Origin: Acanthaster planci
Taxonomy: Eukaryota > Echinodermata > Asteroidea > Valvatida > Acanthasteridae
DNA: 15,673 nt
Reading direction: 5' to 3'
Assembly (NCBI RefSeq): GCF_001949145.1
Contig: NW_019091739.1
Span: forward strand, 9,225 to 24,897
Within the stretch, counting starts at the first letter, position 1; each line of letters begins with the position of its first letter. The notes beneath the pieces are model-generated. The model made no database searches. It had not been told where the DNA came from and saw nothing but the letters and a program-made list of their open reading frames with translations. The position numbers and the translations under genes were made by a program. This document shows, one piece after another, positions 1 through 7,546 of the stretch.

Positions 1-540
1 AAATTGAAAAGAAATTGAAAGATAAGTGACCAGACAAGAATTTAATTTGTGTTTCAGAAATCTCAGGGATGTTGGTGTGCATGCTATTGGGGCCCTGAAC
101 GGTGTTAATTTTACACTGTTTTCAATGGGGCTTGAATTAGTGGACTGGACCCATAGGCCTACTTGTCAATGTTTGATTAAGTGAAAGCACGGGTTTTACG
201 ATAAACCCTTAACGGATAGAGTTCCATAAACATATTATTGATGGGTGAGTGGGACAACACCTTGTCATATCTGTGCTATAGTAGAACTGGTCTAATAAAA
301 AACTCCGGAAAGAAGCCGTTCCATGAATACGGACATCTACGCTGCAACCAAAGATTATATAGCGCCGCATAGCGGTGCGACGATCTTTGCTGATACTCGA
401 CTCAGCAAACGCCCACTTTTGGATATAAACGCTGAGGTACGGTGAAGCGAGGTGCATGCAAAGCAAGAGGGACGTTATTTTTGTGTGAAAGAAACAAAGT
501 AAAACATTAAATGTAAGTAACAAAAAGAGCTCCCATCTTG
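1..540. other. Unassigned non-coding stretch
   Basis: I see no recognisable gene, RNA or repeat here. A 104-codon open frame on the minus strand (209-523) has no recognisable motif and reads like chance hydrophobic sequence. It lies just downstream, in transcription sense, of the LINE relic at 541-700, so part of it could be the 3' tail of that retroelement. That link is inference only. Confidence 0.4.
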
Positions 541-700
541 GGGCCAGTTGGCAGAAATGAATGCCCTGAAGACGTCCACCGGTGGAACTGTTATGACGTC
601 AGCAGGAAGGGCATTTCAGAGCCGAACCGCTGAATGAGAACTGCATCGGTTAGTGTGGTGCTTGTTCTCAGTTGCCGGAGCTGCCGATTATATCAGATCT
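541..700 (-). pseudogene. LINE (non-LTR retrotransposon) reverse-transcriptase C-terminal relic
   Basis: Read on the minus strand, about 656 down to 547 gives SHSAVRL-stop-NALPADVITV followed by VDVFRAF. This matches the closing signature of CR1/Jockey/L2-type LINE reverse transcriptases, where an S.S..A.RLWN.LP..V segment precedes a short F-rich tail. The expected Trp codon in RLWN is TGA here, a nonsense change. Upstream in the same sense, about 700-650, a neighbouring frame reads RQLRTSTT, like the Y.LRSS block that usually comes shortly before, so a frame change separates the two blocks. Nothing of the palm domain or the endonuclease is in the window upstream. This is a dead 5'-truncated copy or an old fragment. 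The assignment rests on the short motif alone, and the clade cannot be named. Confidence 0.6.
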
Positions 701-1173
701 CTTTGAAGATTGGGAAATCGTTAGACAGTCTCGTTTATTTAAGAAGTGTTAGATTATGGGGTTAGGGAACCCGTGTGAACCAGTTAATTGGGGAATTAGC
801 GGAGCTTAGACTCGAAGGATTGTGTGCCGTTGTTCCATGCTTGTTGGCATAGCGACGGTTTACCCTGGTCTGGGAGCTTGCTTTCCTCGTTGAGGTTTAC
901 TGGGTGCAGGTTTCCGTTAGAGTCTGGTGAGGACTATTATAATCGCCTTCTTAATCAACTTACCTGTGTTATTTCGTAATAACTTGAAGTGGGTGAGGCT
1001 TATTTAAGTCACCTTAAACCTTGTTGCAGTTTGGGAACTGTGTTGTTTCGTATAGATTATCGTTGTACACGTCTACACCGTTGTGTTGTGTTGTACAGTT
1101 ACGAAGATTGTACTTGCTTGTGTGGTCAAGACTTATCAGCTATAAGCCATCGGTAGATTATTTATTTAGACTT
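701..1173. other. Unassigned non-coding stretch
   Basis: No coding region longer than chance, no RNA gene and no clear inverted repeat was found. Its right side contains words such as gaggtttac and gtgagg that resemble the minisatellite unit beginning at 1174, so the array may have decayed edges extending into this stretch. Confidence 0.35.
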
Positions 1174-1277
1174 GAGGGTTACCCTGATCACTGTGAGGGT
1201 TACCTGGTTATTGTGAGGTTTACCCTGAACGCTGTGAGGTTTACCCTGATCACCGTGAGGGTTATTCTGGTGTAGGT
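1174..1277. repeat. 21-bp minisatellite, about five units
   Basis: Five consecutive units start at 1174, 1195, 1215, 1236 and 1257. The consensus is close to gaggkttaccctgatcactgt and units are 20-21 bp. Units differ by point changes and one single-base length change. The array keeps an open plus-strand frame (part of 1021-1275) only because the period is a multiple of three; I do not treat it as coding. Confidence 0.8.
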
Positions 1278-2167
1278 TAAGGATAAGGCTGATTAATCAC
1301 GTTCGTGGTGCAGTTGATCACGTAGGACTACCTCCCCGTGAGGATAATTTTGTATATAGTTAATTGCTGTTGTATATAACGGATAACTGAGCACTGACAT
1401 TGAATAAACCAATCATATAATTGCCTTGAAAATCACTGGTCACCGTGAGATTTAATCAGTCCTGTATCACTTGTATTGACATTAATTGTAATCTTTATTG
1501 ACATTTGGATCAATTACCTAATCATAGAGCGGTGGTAAACGTCCATCAAACGAACAGCCCCTAAGGCATAGTCCACCGTTCGTTAACTGGTATCCCCCTT
1601 GCGTTTGGATAGCCGCTCATTCTTGCGTAAGGTTAAATAAATATATTTGTGGGGTTAGGCCAGGTCAATTCTATCTCCGATCAGGCCAGTCTTCTTGTCC
1701 GCCACAAAAAGGTGTCAGTTGTCCCGCCACACTATGATCGCCATTTCAGCAATAGTTCCGGTGAGGGAAATAATAGGGTTCACGCAACACCTTTTTTGGC
1801 CTTCCACCGTCTTCCTTCTTTTTATTGCCTTCATCCACCACCAATATCCCGCGCTCTTCCTTTTCACCCGCCCAAAGTCTAACAATCTTTTTGCTCGTCC
1901 ACTTCACTGCGTGCAACGACCCTGTGACCCCTGGCAGCCTGCCCAAATACATGTACACAGTTATTTTTAGACCTTGCCGGACAGGTGAGCGCCGCCATAT
2001 GCACATATGTATATTTATACACACACAAAAAGCAATTCCCCTACATTATTAATACACCGTATATTGGAAAAAAAACATCGGGTGGCTGTTTTGAATGCAT
2101 GAATACGAATTTTATTGAATGCAATTGCATGACACTTGCATTTCGTATAATTTCTCTCATTATTTAG
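1278..2167. other. Unassigned stretch upstream of the Harbinger genes
   Basis: Several short overlapping open frames at 1649-2052 on both strands have no domain I recognise and no agreement on one frame. An AATAAA lies near 1403 (tgaataaacc). The last 30 bases form a good 3' splice site, pyrimidine-rich then ttatttag at 2167, ahead of the DNA-binding protein exon. The Harbinger 5' end, an upstream exon and its terminal inverted repeat should lie in or beyond this stretch, but I could not identify them. Confidence 0.4.
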
Positions 2168-2705
2168 GATCCAGCACGAGACATGAATTAATGGTCGGAT
2201 GGCGAAACCTGTCAGCTCATTGACATAATGACAAGGTATGAAGAGAAACTCAAAGACTCTAAATTTAAAAAACCTGTCTGGAAGCAAGTGGAAAAAGAAA
2301 TGAGTATACCTGCTGAAAAGTGCGAAGACAAAGCGAAAAGTTTGAAGAGGTCCTACCGGAACCATGTCCAGGCTTGCAAAAAGACAGGCAACTCAACGAG
2401 TCACTTCAAATGGGCTACAGAAATGCAGGTCCTTATGGGAAGTGACCCCACTGTGAAGCCAGCACACATGTGACAGTGAACTAAATGAAGTGAACAACCT
2501 GGGTAACTCATCTGGTGATGAATTAACCAATGGGCCTAAACTAACGACAAGAAAAAAGAAAACCAGGAGCCATGGGTTGATGCATCAAAAGTTAAGTCAG
2601 ATGATGGATTACATGGAAGAAAGGGATCACCAGTTCCTTTCTTTCATGAAATCTGTCGACGAAGACAACAAAAACTTGATGCAACAACTTATTGACAAAT
2701 TGTGA
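2168..2705 (+). pseudogene. Harbinger Myb/SANT-MADF-like DNA-binding protein, interrupted
   Basis: In Harbinger elements this small protein binds transposon ends and escorts the nuclease to the nucleus. The exon probably starts after the acceptor AG at 2167. Its frame reads seven codons, a TAA at 2189-2191, then WSDGETCQLIDIMTRYEEKL, which is the expected start of a Myb/SANT-like trihelix domain (tryptophan, acidic turn, LI helix). The domain continues to WKQVEKEM, the SLKRSYRNH helix and FKWATEMQVLMG before a stop at 2471-2473. The likeliest downstream initiator is ATG 2228, which cuts off the first helix. In the next frame a second segment (about 2469-2705) carries SSGDE, a basic RKKKTR stretch like a nuclear localisation signal, and a C-terminal helix rich in Glu, Asp and Gln ending LMQQLIDKL, as in this family. 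So the gene has one early nonsense codon and one frame change near 2440-2470. An intron removing the change is possible, but no convincing donor is seen. Confidence 0.75.
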
Positions 2706-2812
2706 GGATAGAAACATGTTCATGTTATTATCAGCACTTCTACCGAAGAAAAACATTTTCCTCCTGTAGTCATGGTAGTTGCTTGACTTGTTTTATCTTT
2801 ATGAAAGTTGCC

Positions 2813-3092
2813 ATGACAGTGAAGTTTGTTTGATATTGGACAGTGACATTCCCATTGGTTTGTACAGCGAATGTCTGATTTTTCTTGACAGAGTGGACAT
2901 TCTAATAAAATTGTAAAGCCAATGTCTGATTTTTACAAACCAGTGAGAATGTCCAGTGTCCACCAAAATCAGACATTTGCTGTACAATCCCATGGGAATG
3001 TCCAATGTACATGTGTCAAGAAAAATAAGATATTTGCTGTACAAATCAATGGGAATGTGAAATGTCCAATATCAAACTAACTTTACTGTCAT
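2813..3092. repeat. 280-bp near-palindrome between the two Harbinger genes
   Basis: The left half begins atgacagtgaag at 2813 and the right half ends ctttactgtcat at 3092. Reverse-complementing the right half aligns along almost its whole length with the left, sharing blocks such as gtttgatattggaca, cattcccattg, gtacagc and ttttcttgaca. The centre lies near 2952. Inside each arm the word aatgtctgattttt recurs, so the palindrome is itself built of smaller repeats. It occupies the 3' side of both genes and contains the AATAAA (2904-2909) nearest to the DNA-binding gene. It could be a nested MITE or an internal part of this Harbinger family. A transcript crossing it would fold into a long hairpin. 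Confidence 0.85.
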
Positions 3093-3200
3093 ATTGTTAA
3101 CAAGCTTTTTACAAATCTTAAACCTATTGTTAAAACTTTCGGAGGAGTACATGCCTTGTTACCTACACCTTTTTGTGTGTATCTAAAACTTAAGCATAAA

Positions 3201-3206
3201 TTTATT
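3201..3206 (-). promoter_or_regulatory. Candidate poly(A) signal for the Harbinger nuclease
   Basis: TTTATT on plus is AATAAA on minus, about 150 bases downstream of the nuclease stop codon. Position and hexamer fit a polyadenylation signal. No GU-rich element was checked in detail. Confidence 0.4.
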
Positions 3207-3353
3207 CCTTTTTGAAAAAAAGGAAATCAAAAAACATTAACTTATCACACCAGTACTGGGATTTGCAATATACTGTACATGGATTGAGCATATCCAATTG
3301 AAATGTTTTCCCAGAAAAGCTGTGAAAAATGGAAATATTCACCGTAATTTACT

Positions 3354-4466
3354 TTAGGGTTTATTAATATATACGTTGGAAGGGCTAAACTCTCCCCAAC
3401 GCAAAAATACATCTTGAAAACAGACGTTATGCAAAGCACAGGCAGCAAGAACTGAAGACACAAGAAAATTTGAGTCACTGACATCAAATTGAGTGAGCCT
3501 GCGAAATCTTCCTTGTAAGTGGCCGAAAGGCCTTTCAATCACTTTCCTAGCGGCACACAACTCCCTGTTGAATTTCCTCTGACCTTGTGTCAGATTACCA
3601 AAACCTTTAAATGGGGTTTGTAAGAAGGTTTTCAGGGGGTAGGCTGTGTCCCCAATTATATACTCCTCTCCTGGAAACTTGATGAAGGCATCCTGATATA
3701 CACTAGAATTGCACAGTACACGAGCATCGTGGCTGCTACCTGGCCAACCACACTTGACGTTAATGAACATCAATTGATTGAGTTGCAACTTTGCTTCGTT
3801 TCGGATCTAGCCTTTAGATTATTTTTACATAGGCTAAGGTTTCGTGTTGCTGATGATACATATGTTCCTGCGAAGGAATGAAAAGAAACTGGGACAATTG
3901 TCAACCTTGGGTCCGTATGTATAGCCTAGGTGGTGATACTTCATCTTAGTTTCTGGTGCACGGTGACGTGCACCAGACCATAGAGTGGCAGACGCAGTAC
4001 TATTCAAACCATATATGTTTAAACTTATCCCCAGACGTCCGCTCATCTCCCACTAATGTGGAGAGCAGCGGAAGTCGGGCCTCATGATTCTGGGGAAGGC
4101 TAATAATTTAAACCCAATCTGACTTAATCTCGTAATACATTGTCTAACTTACCAATATACCAGAGGACAACCAATACCGATTTTGCTGCATCTGTATGTG
4201 GATTTCCTGGGATTTGTCTAGGTTTCAATTCTGCACAGGGCCCAAGTTGTTCAATGAGAAGCCCAAATGTACTTCTTTCAAGCCGAAAATGTCTCTTAAA
4301 GTCAGTTGGTTCGTACCGCAGAACAGTATACTCGACGTACAGTTTTGGCACGGATTCCCTACGATTTGTGACATTTACATTCATCTGATCATTACGGCAT
4401 ACATGACGATAATTAAGAGCAAACCTGTTGATTCTCTCATCAAGTGATGGTATTGCAATGATACCA
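3354..4466 (-). pseudogene. HARBI1-like Harbinger DDE nuclease, missing its middle
   Basis: Two parts are recognisable. The N-terminal exon (open from about 4466, ATG at 4384-4382, ending at a perfect GTAAGT donor at 4152-4147) encodes YEPTDFKRHFRLERSTF, LLIEQLGPC and VLVVLWYIG, matching the HARBI1 N-terminal helical region. The C-terminal part (about 3806-3354) reads FINVKCGWPGSSHDARVL, then EEYIIGDTAYPL with the second catalytic Asp, KFNRELCAARKVIERPFGHL with the catalytic Glu, and AACALHNVC near the end. It stops with TAA at 3354-3356. The linking region that should hold the helix-turn-helix continuation and the first catalytic Asp (DGTH motif) is absent from 3789-4152 in every frame I read. 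The gap is therefore an internal deletion or replacement rather than just an intron, and the copy should be catalytically dead. The family is DDE_Tnp_4 nucleases, usually about 350-400 residues; roughly 100-130 are missing. Confidence 0.85.
3952..3977. repeat. Perfect 11-bp hairpin in the gap of the Harbinger nuclease
   Basis: tctggtgcacg, a gtga spacer, then cgtgcaccaga: an exact inverted repeat. It lies inside the stretch that replaces the missing middle of the nuclease, so it might mark foreign DNA or a deletion scar. Nothing else here is recognisable. Confidence 0.7.
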
Positions 4467-5363
4467 GCTAATTAAATTTGACCGACGCCTTTCCATTTTT
4501 GCGGTGAGCAGACGACAGAGTACCATTGTACATGTATTTACGTTTTCACTCTTTAAAGTTTCCGCGTCGTGATAACCCTTGACCTTTTTCCTAGAACGCC
4601 TTCGCGGATACGGCTGGTGTAGCGTTCGATTAGCCTCATTTCGATGCTTCCCTTGGTGTGGAACCGGTGCATTCAAAGGATGCTAATCGAACGCCATTTC
4701 GAGGCTTCCCTTGGTGTAACACCGGTGTATTCAAAGGAAGCTAATCGAACGCAACCTTCCTTGCGCGCTGCGCGCGTGACGTTCGTGCATATCGCATAAG
4801 GGTGCATTCCACCAAATGGTTGTATTTCTGCGCGCAAGCTCATTAATATTTTGTGATTCCACGGAGTTTTTGCAATAAAACAGGCCATAATCAGGAGGCA
4901 TCATAAAAATATTTTTACAAATCTCGAATTTAAGCCTGATAGTCTCCAATTCAGGGTATTTCTTTCACAAAAAGCCCGAAATTGCGGACCTATTTTGGAT
5001 AGAGGCGGCTGGTTACATTCAGAAATATGCTTAGTTTTATTGCTATTTTGGGGGTATCTTCGTTCAAAGGCGAATAAAAAAAAATTTCGAGGGTAACCCC
5101 CATGAAATTGAAACGAAAAGTAATCTTCTGGCCATAATCGTGAATTTCCAGTGAAAGAACGAAGGCCAACCTCTTCACAAGGGTCAACAGGCGGCGCTAT
5201 TTCGGTCCGATTTTGCGCTGTATTTGAATGGGAGGAGGCGTCGGAAAGTTTAGGTGTACGTGTGTGCCGTGCGTGTGTCGAGCAAAGACGGTCGAATTTT
5301 GACAGACTTTGAACTCAGAAATATCACTAAAGCCCAAAACATTTGCCTTTTGCATTTCATAAG
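4467..5363. other. Unassigned stretch holding a 58-bp tandem duplication
   Basis: No gene was recognised. Apart from the duplication at 4637-4752, it is CpG-containing non-coding DNA with short open frames on minus that have no domain. Bases 4762-4775 form a short self-complementary GC run (gcgcgctgcgcgcg). The right terminus of the Harbinger element should lie in or beyond this stretch but was not identified. Confidence 0.35.
4622..4752. repeat. 58-bp tandem duplication with inverted flank words
   Basis: Two 58-bp units at 4637-4694 and 4695-4752 run from catttcga to gctaatcgaacgc and differ by a few bases (ggaaccggtgc versus aacaccggtgt). Just before the first unit, 4622-4634 holds gcgttcgattagc, the exact reverse complement of the 13-bp unit end. 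The 13-mer therefore occurs once inverted and twice direct. The arrangement suggests a small element with inverted ends duplicated in tandem. Confidence 0.85.
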
Positions 5364-5433
5364 GCAGTAGGTGGTGTAAAAGGTATTTTTGGTGAGTCTT
5401 TGGAATTTTTGAGAACCGTTGCCACTTTACTTA
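5364..5433 (+). repeat. Copy 1 of a 70-bp dispersed direct repeat
   Basis: Shares the blocks gtctttggaatttttga, accgt and cactttact in the same order and orientation with 8299-8367. This copy abuts the left side of the 5467-6309 foldback, while the other lies inside the 8139-8439 element. It is probably a fragment of a second copy of that element, interrupted by the foldback. Confidence 0.75.
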
Positions 5434-5466
5434 GAGAACTCAATGTGACTAAGCTAGATCCGCAAA

Positions 5467-6309
5467 CAGGGCCCCACGAATACTCCTCCGCTGTATACTG
5501 GGGCCTTGCCCCGATTCATAGGGATTTCTTATGCAAAATTTATCAGGGATATCCGGCATGTCCGGGGCATAACTAAACATTTGCTTGATTTTATGAGCTG
5601 AAATTGCACTGGTGTGTTCACTACTTACGGTGTAATTAGGGTGTAAACTTTCCGCTAGATTACTAACTCGCTTTTTCCTCGTTTGGAAGAAAAAAATGGG
5701 TTTTTTTCCCGTTTTCCCACTCTGGACGAATGTCCCCCCTTTCACAAAACTGCGGCTGTTTCGTCACTTTCGTGCCACGTCACAGAGAGCGAGCCGCGCA
5801 ACCAATGATTTGCCGCAAACAGTGTGTGACTGAACAGGGAACCAGCCAAGGGCGTTGCGTTTTAGCTGCGACACAAAACAGCCGTAATTTTCTACGAATA
5901 ACTAGATCGACAGGTACTTTCGCAGATCTGAATGAGATTCGTAGTGCTTGAAGTCTGGGTGCAAACTAGACAGGCTCTCGTATAGGGTGCCTTTACTTAA
6001 CCATACAGAGGAGTCTGTGTAATGACAAGTCAGGCCAAAATTCGTACAGATGCAGAGTGGGAAAACGGCAAAAAAGGCAACTTTTTTCCTCTGGACGAGG
6101 AAAAGGCGAGTTCTCTACAATTGGCAACCTATACGGAAGTTTACACCGTGAGTAGTAAACATACCAGTGTAATTTCAGCTCATAAAGTCAAACGGATGTT
6201 TAGTTATGCCCCCGGATATCCTTGATAAATTTTTCTAAAGACATGAAAGAAATCCCTATGAATCGGAACGTGGCACAGTACACGACGGAGGAGTATTCGT
6301 CGGGCCCTG
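5467..6309. mobile_element. 843-bp foldback element with CAGGGCCC ends
   Basis: The left arm (5467 to about 5735) and right arm (about 6037-6309) are imperfect reverse complements. The left starts cagggccccacgaatactcc and the right ends ggagtattcgtcgggccctg. Further matching blocks include gattcatagggatttct, gcataactaaacat, atgagctgaaatt and ccgttttcccactct. A further weak inverted pair, gcggctgttt (about 5751) and aaacagccgt (about 5877), sits inside the spacer. Ends beginning CAGGG are typical of hAT elements, but the flanking octamers (tccgcaaa, tttactgg) do not match, so no 8-bp target duplication is visible and the superfamily is unproven. No transposase is encoded; the open frames inside are shadows of the arms. 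Confidence 0.75.
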
Positions 6310-6346
6310 TTTACTGGGAATACGGGTCTAACTCTAACTTAGCCTG

Positions 6347-6426
6347 CCCCCAGAACTGTGAGGGCCACTCCTCTCCCACGAATGTTTGTGGGAGAGGAGT
6401 GGACGTCGGACCCCACAGTTTTGGGG
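6347..6426. repeat. 80-bp hairpin element inserted in a larger inverted repeat
   Basis: The stem pairs cccccagaactgtg with cacagttttgggg, and an inner perfect 15-bp stem (ccactcctctcccac) encloses the loop gaatgttt. Comparing the two arms of the surrounding inverted duplication, the left arm has this sequence between ctctaactt and ctttacatgg, where the right arm (reverse complement, near 8075) has only a few bases. It thus looks like a small insertion in one arm. Confidence 0.75.
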
Positions 6427-6983
6427 TAACTTTACATGGTGTTGTACTGCTATGGGGTTTTGAAAAGTACTCTGCCAGGGTTAGGTAGTTGTACCTGAGA
6501 AAACCTCCGTTTGTGCTTTCTGGAGCAAAATCTACCCCTCAATTAATTTCTACCTGTATCGAACATCCGGGTTCCAGTGCATTTTGTAGAATTTAACCTA
6601 CATTATTGTCAAAAAATGAGGTTTTTTCCTACCATCCTCACCTCTCATCCCTCAATGATCTGTCCACATCTGCATTCTTTTGTGGCCATACGTCACGTGA
6701 CAAAACAGACACACCGTATTCGCGTAACGAACGTTTATCTTGTTTTGGATACCAGTCCCGATAATTCCGACTACTCTCGTTAAGATTATGTAGAGAGATG
6801 TCTTGGAAATCAGTGGTCAGGGTACCACAGTAATCACATATTGGCTTGACCATTTCAGAAGTAGGGGAGGAAGCAACATCAGGGCGCGCGGTACACGGTG
6901 CGTTGTCAAGCTGGTTATTTGCACACATTTAAAATGTTGAGAAATATGTACTTCAGGGAGTGATAATACACTACTCAAAAGAA

Positions 6984-7130
6984 TTAAAGGAACAAGAGAA
7001 CAGAAAGTTTTTGTCATGATCTATATGGGCTACCGTTAGAACAAGAGGCATATGTAACTTTAATGCCTCTTGTTCTAACTGTAGCCCATATAGACCATGA
7101 CAAAAACATTCTGTTCTCTTGTTCCTTTAA
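6984..7130. mobile_element. TTAA-flanked 139-bp palindromic element
   Basis: Two 68-bp arms (6984-7051 and 7063-7130) are inverted copies with only about three mismatches and enclose an 11-base loop. Both outer ends are TTAA followed inward by AGGAACAAGAGAACAG. The duplicated TTAA is what piggyBac-type transposition would leave, though the ends do not begin with the usual CC. The high arm similarity contrasts with the diverged surrounding repeats, implying a younger insertion or strong hairpin homogenisation. Confidence 0.75.
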
Positions 7131-7546
7131 CCCCTCGATGACGGGAGTTTTCTTCCAAAAGCCGACTCCAAGAATTCCAGCCTCGCTTGGCCACGAAGGG
7201 CACCTGCCAAACCGCAAATTCTCGGTTTGTGGCCCTGCGTGCTCTGCACGCTTTGAATTACACAGGGAAAAGACTCATTGTTCAATGGTATGTGGCTCTA
7301 CTCATGTTTCCACATTCCTGTTGCCTCTTTTCAAAATTGGGACTATTGTGAAGCTGGTGATTTTGATGCAAATTCGGTCTTTTCATTTCTGGGCTACACT
7401 CAAAGGACAATCATCATATGTAGAAGAGCCAGGGTCTGCTTTCTATCACCCTGTGCGCTCTAGCGTGGGCCGAGAATAATAGCTGAAAAGTGGGCTGAAG
7501 ATCTCAATTTTTATGGCGGCTCTTACTGTCTCCCGGTGCGAAGGGG
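7131..7546. mobile_element. piggyBac-like MITE, 416 bp
   Basis: The left end reads CCCCTCGATGACGGGAG and the right end, on the opposite strand, CCCCTTCGCACCGGGAG. These are imperfect terminal inverted repeats of about 17 bp. TTAA precedes the left end and TTCA, one change from TTAA, follows the right. These are piggyBac hallmarks. The right end is also close to the outer end of the piggyBac relic at 14360 (CCCCTTCACGCTGGGAAA), suggesting mobilisation by a related transposase. Interior frames (such as 7063-7479 plus) have no recognised domain. Confidence 0.65.

Larger units (their letters stand above)
2168..4466. mobile_element. Decayed Harbinger/PIF DNA transposon with two convergent genes
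   Basis: Harbinger elements encode a DDE nuclease (HARBI1-like) and a separate Myb/SANT-MADF-like DNA-binding protein needed for nuclear import and transposition. Both are present: the DNA-binding protein on plus (2168-2705) and the nuclease on minus (3354-4466). Their 3' ends face each other across about 650 bp that contains a 280-bp near-palindrome. Candidate AATAAA signals sit downstream of each stop (plus 2904-2909; minus 3206-3201). The limits given are those of recognisable coding sequence; terminal inverted repeats and a 3-bp target duplication were not found. The copy is non-autonomous: the nuclease lacks its middle and the partner protein is interrupted. Confidence 0.85.

Noticed and set aside
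209-523. 104-codon open frame on minus as a gene
   Set aside because: No motif, hydrophobic and cysteine-rich by chance composition, no splice or initiation context. At most it is tail sequence of the LINE relic.
1174-1277. CRISPR-like array
   Set aside because: The 21-bp units are contiguous with no unique spacers; it is a minisatellite in a eukaryotic context.
1649-2052. Cluster of overlapping short open frames on both strands
   Set aside because: Frames conflict with each other, none has a recognisable domain, and the sequence ends in an intron-like acceptor region.
1-2167. LTR retrotransposon long terminal repeat on the left of the window
   Set aside because: An AATAAA and tandem words prompted the idea, but there is no second copy, no primer-binding site and no gag-pol sequence in the window.
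3834-4046. 70-codon minus frame as the missing middle of the Harbinger nuclease
   Set aside because: It lacks the DGTH motif and any helix-turn-helix similarity to the family, and it includes a perfect hairpin.
6577-6928. Open frames inside the left arm of the large inverted duplication
   Set aside because: The equivalent frames in the right arm are broken differently, so there is no sign of coding constraint.
7063-7479. 138-codon plus frame as a protein gene
   Set aside because: It starts inside the arm of the 139-bp palindrome and runs through the CCCC/GGGG-ended MITE. No domain was recognised.
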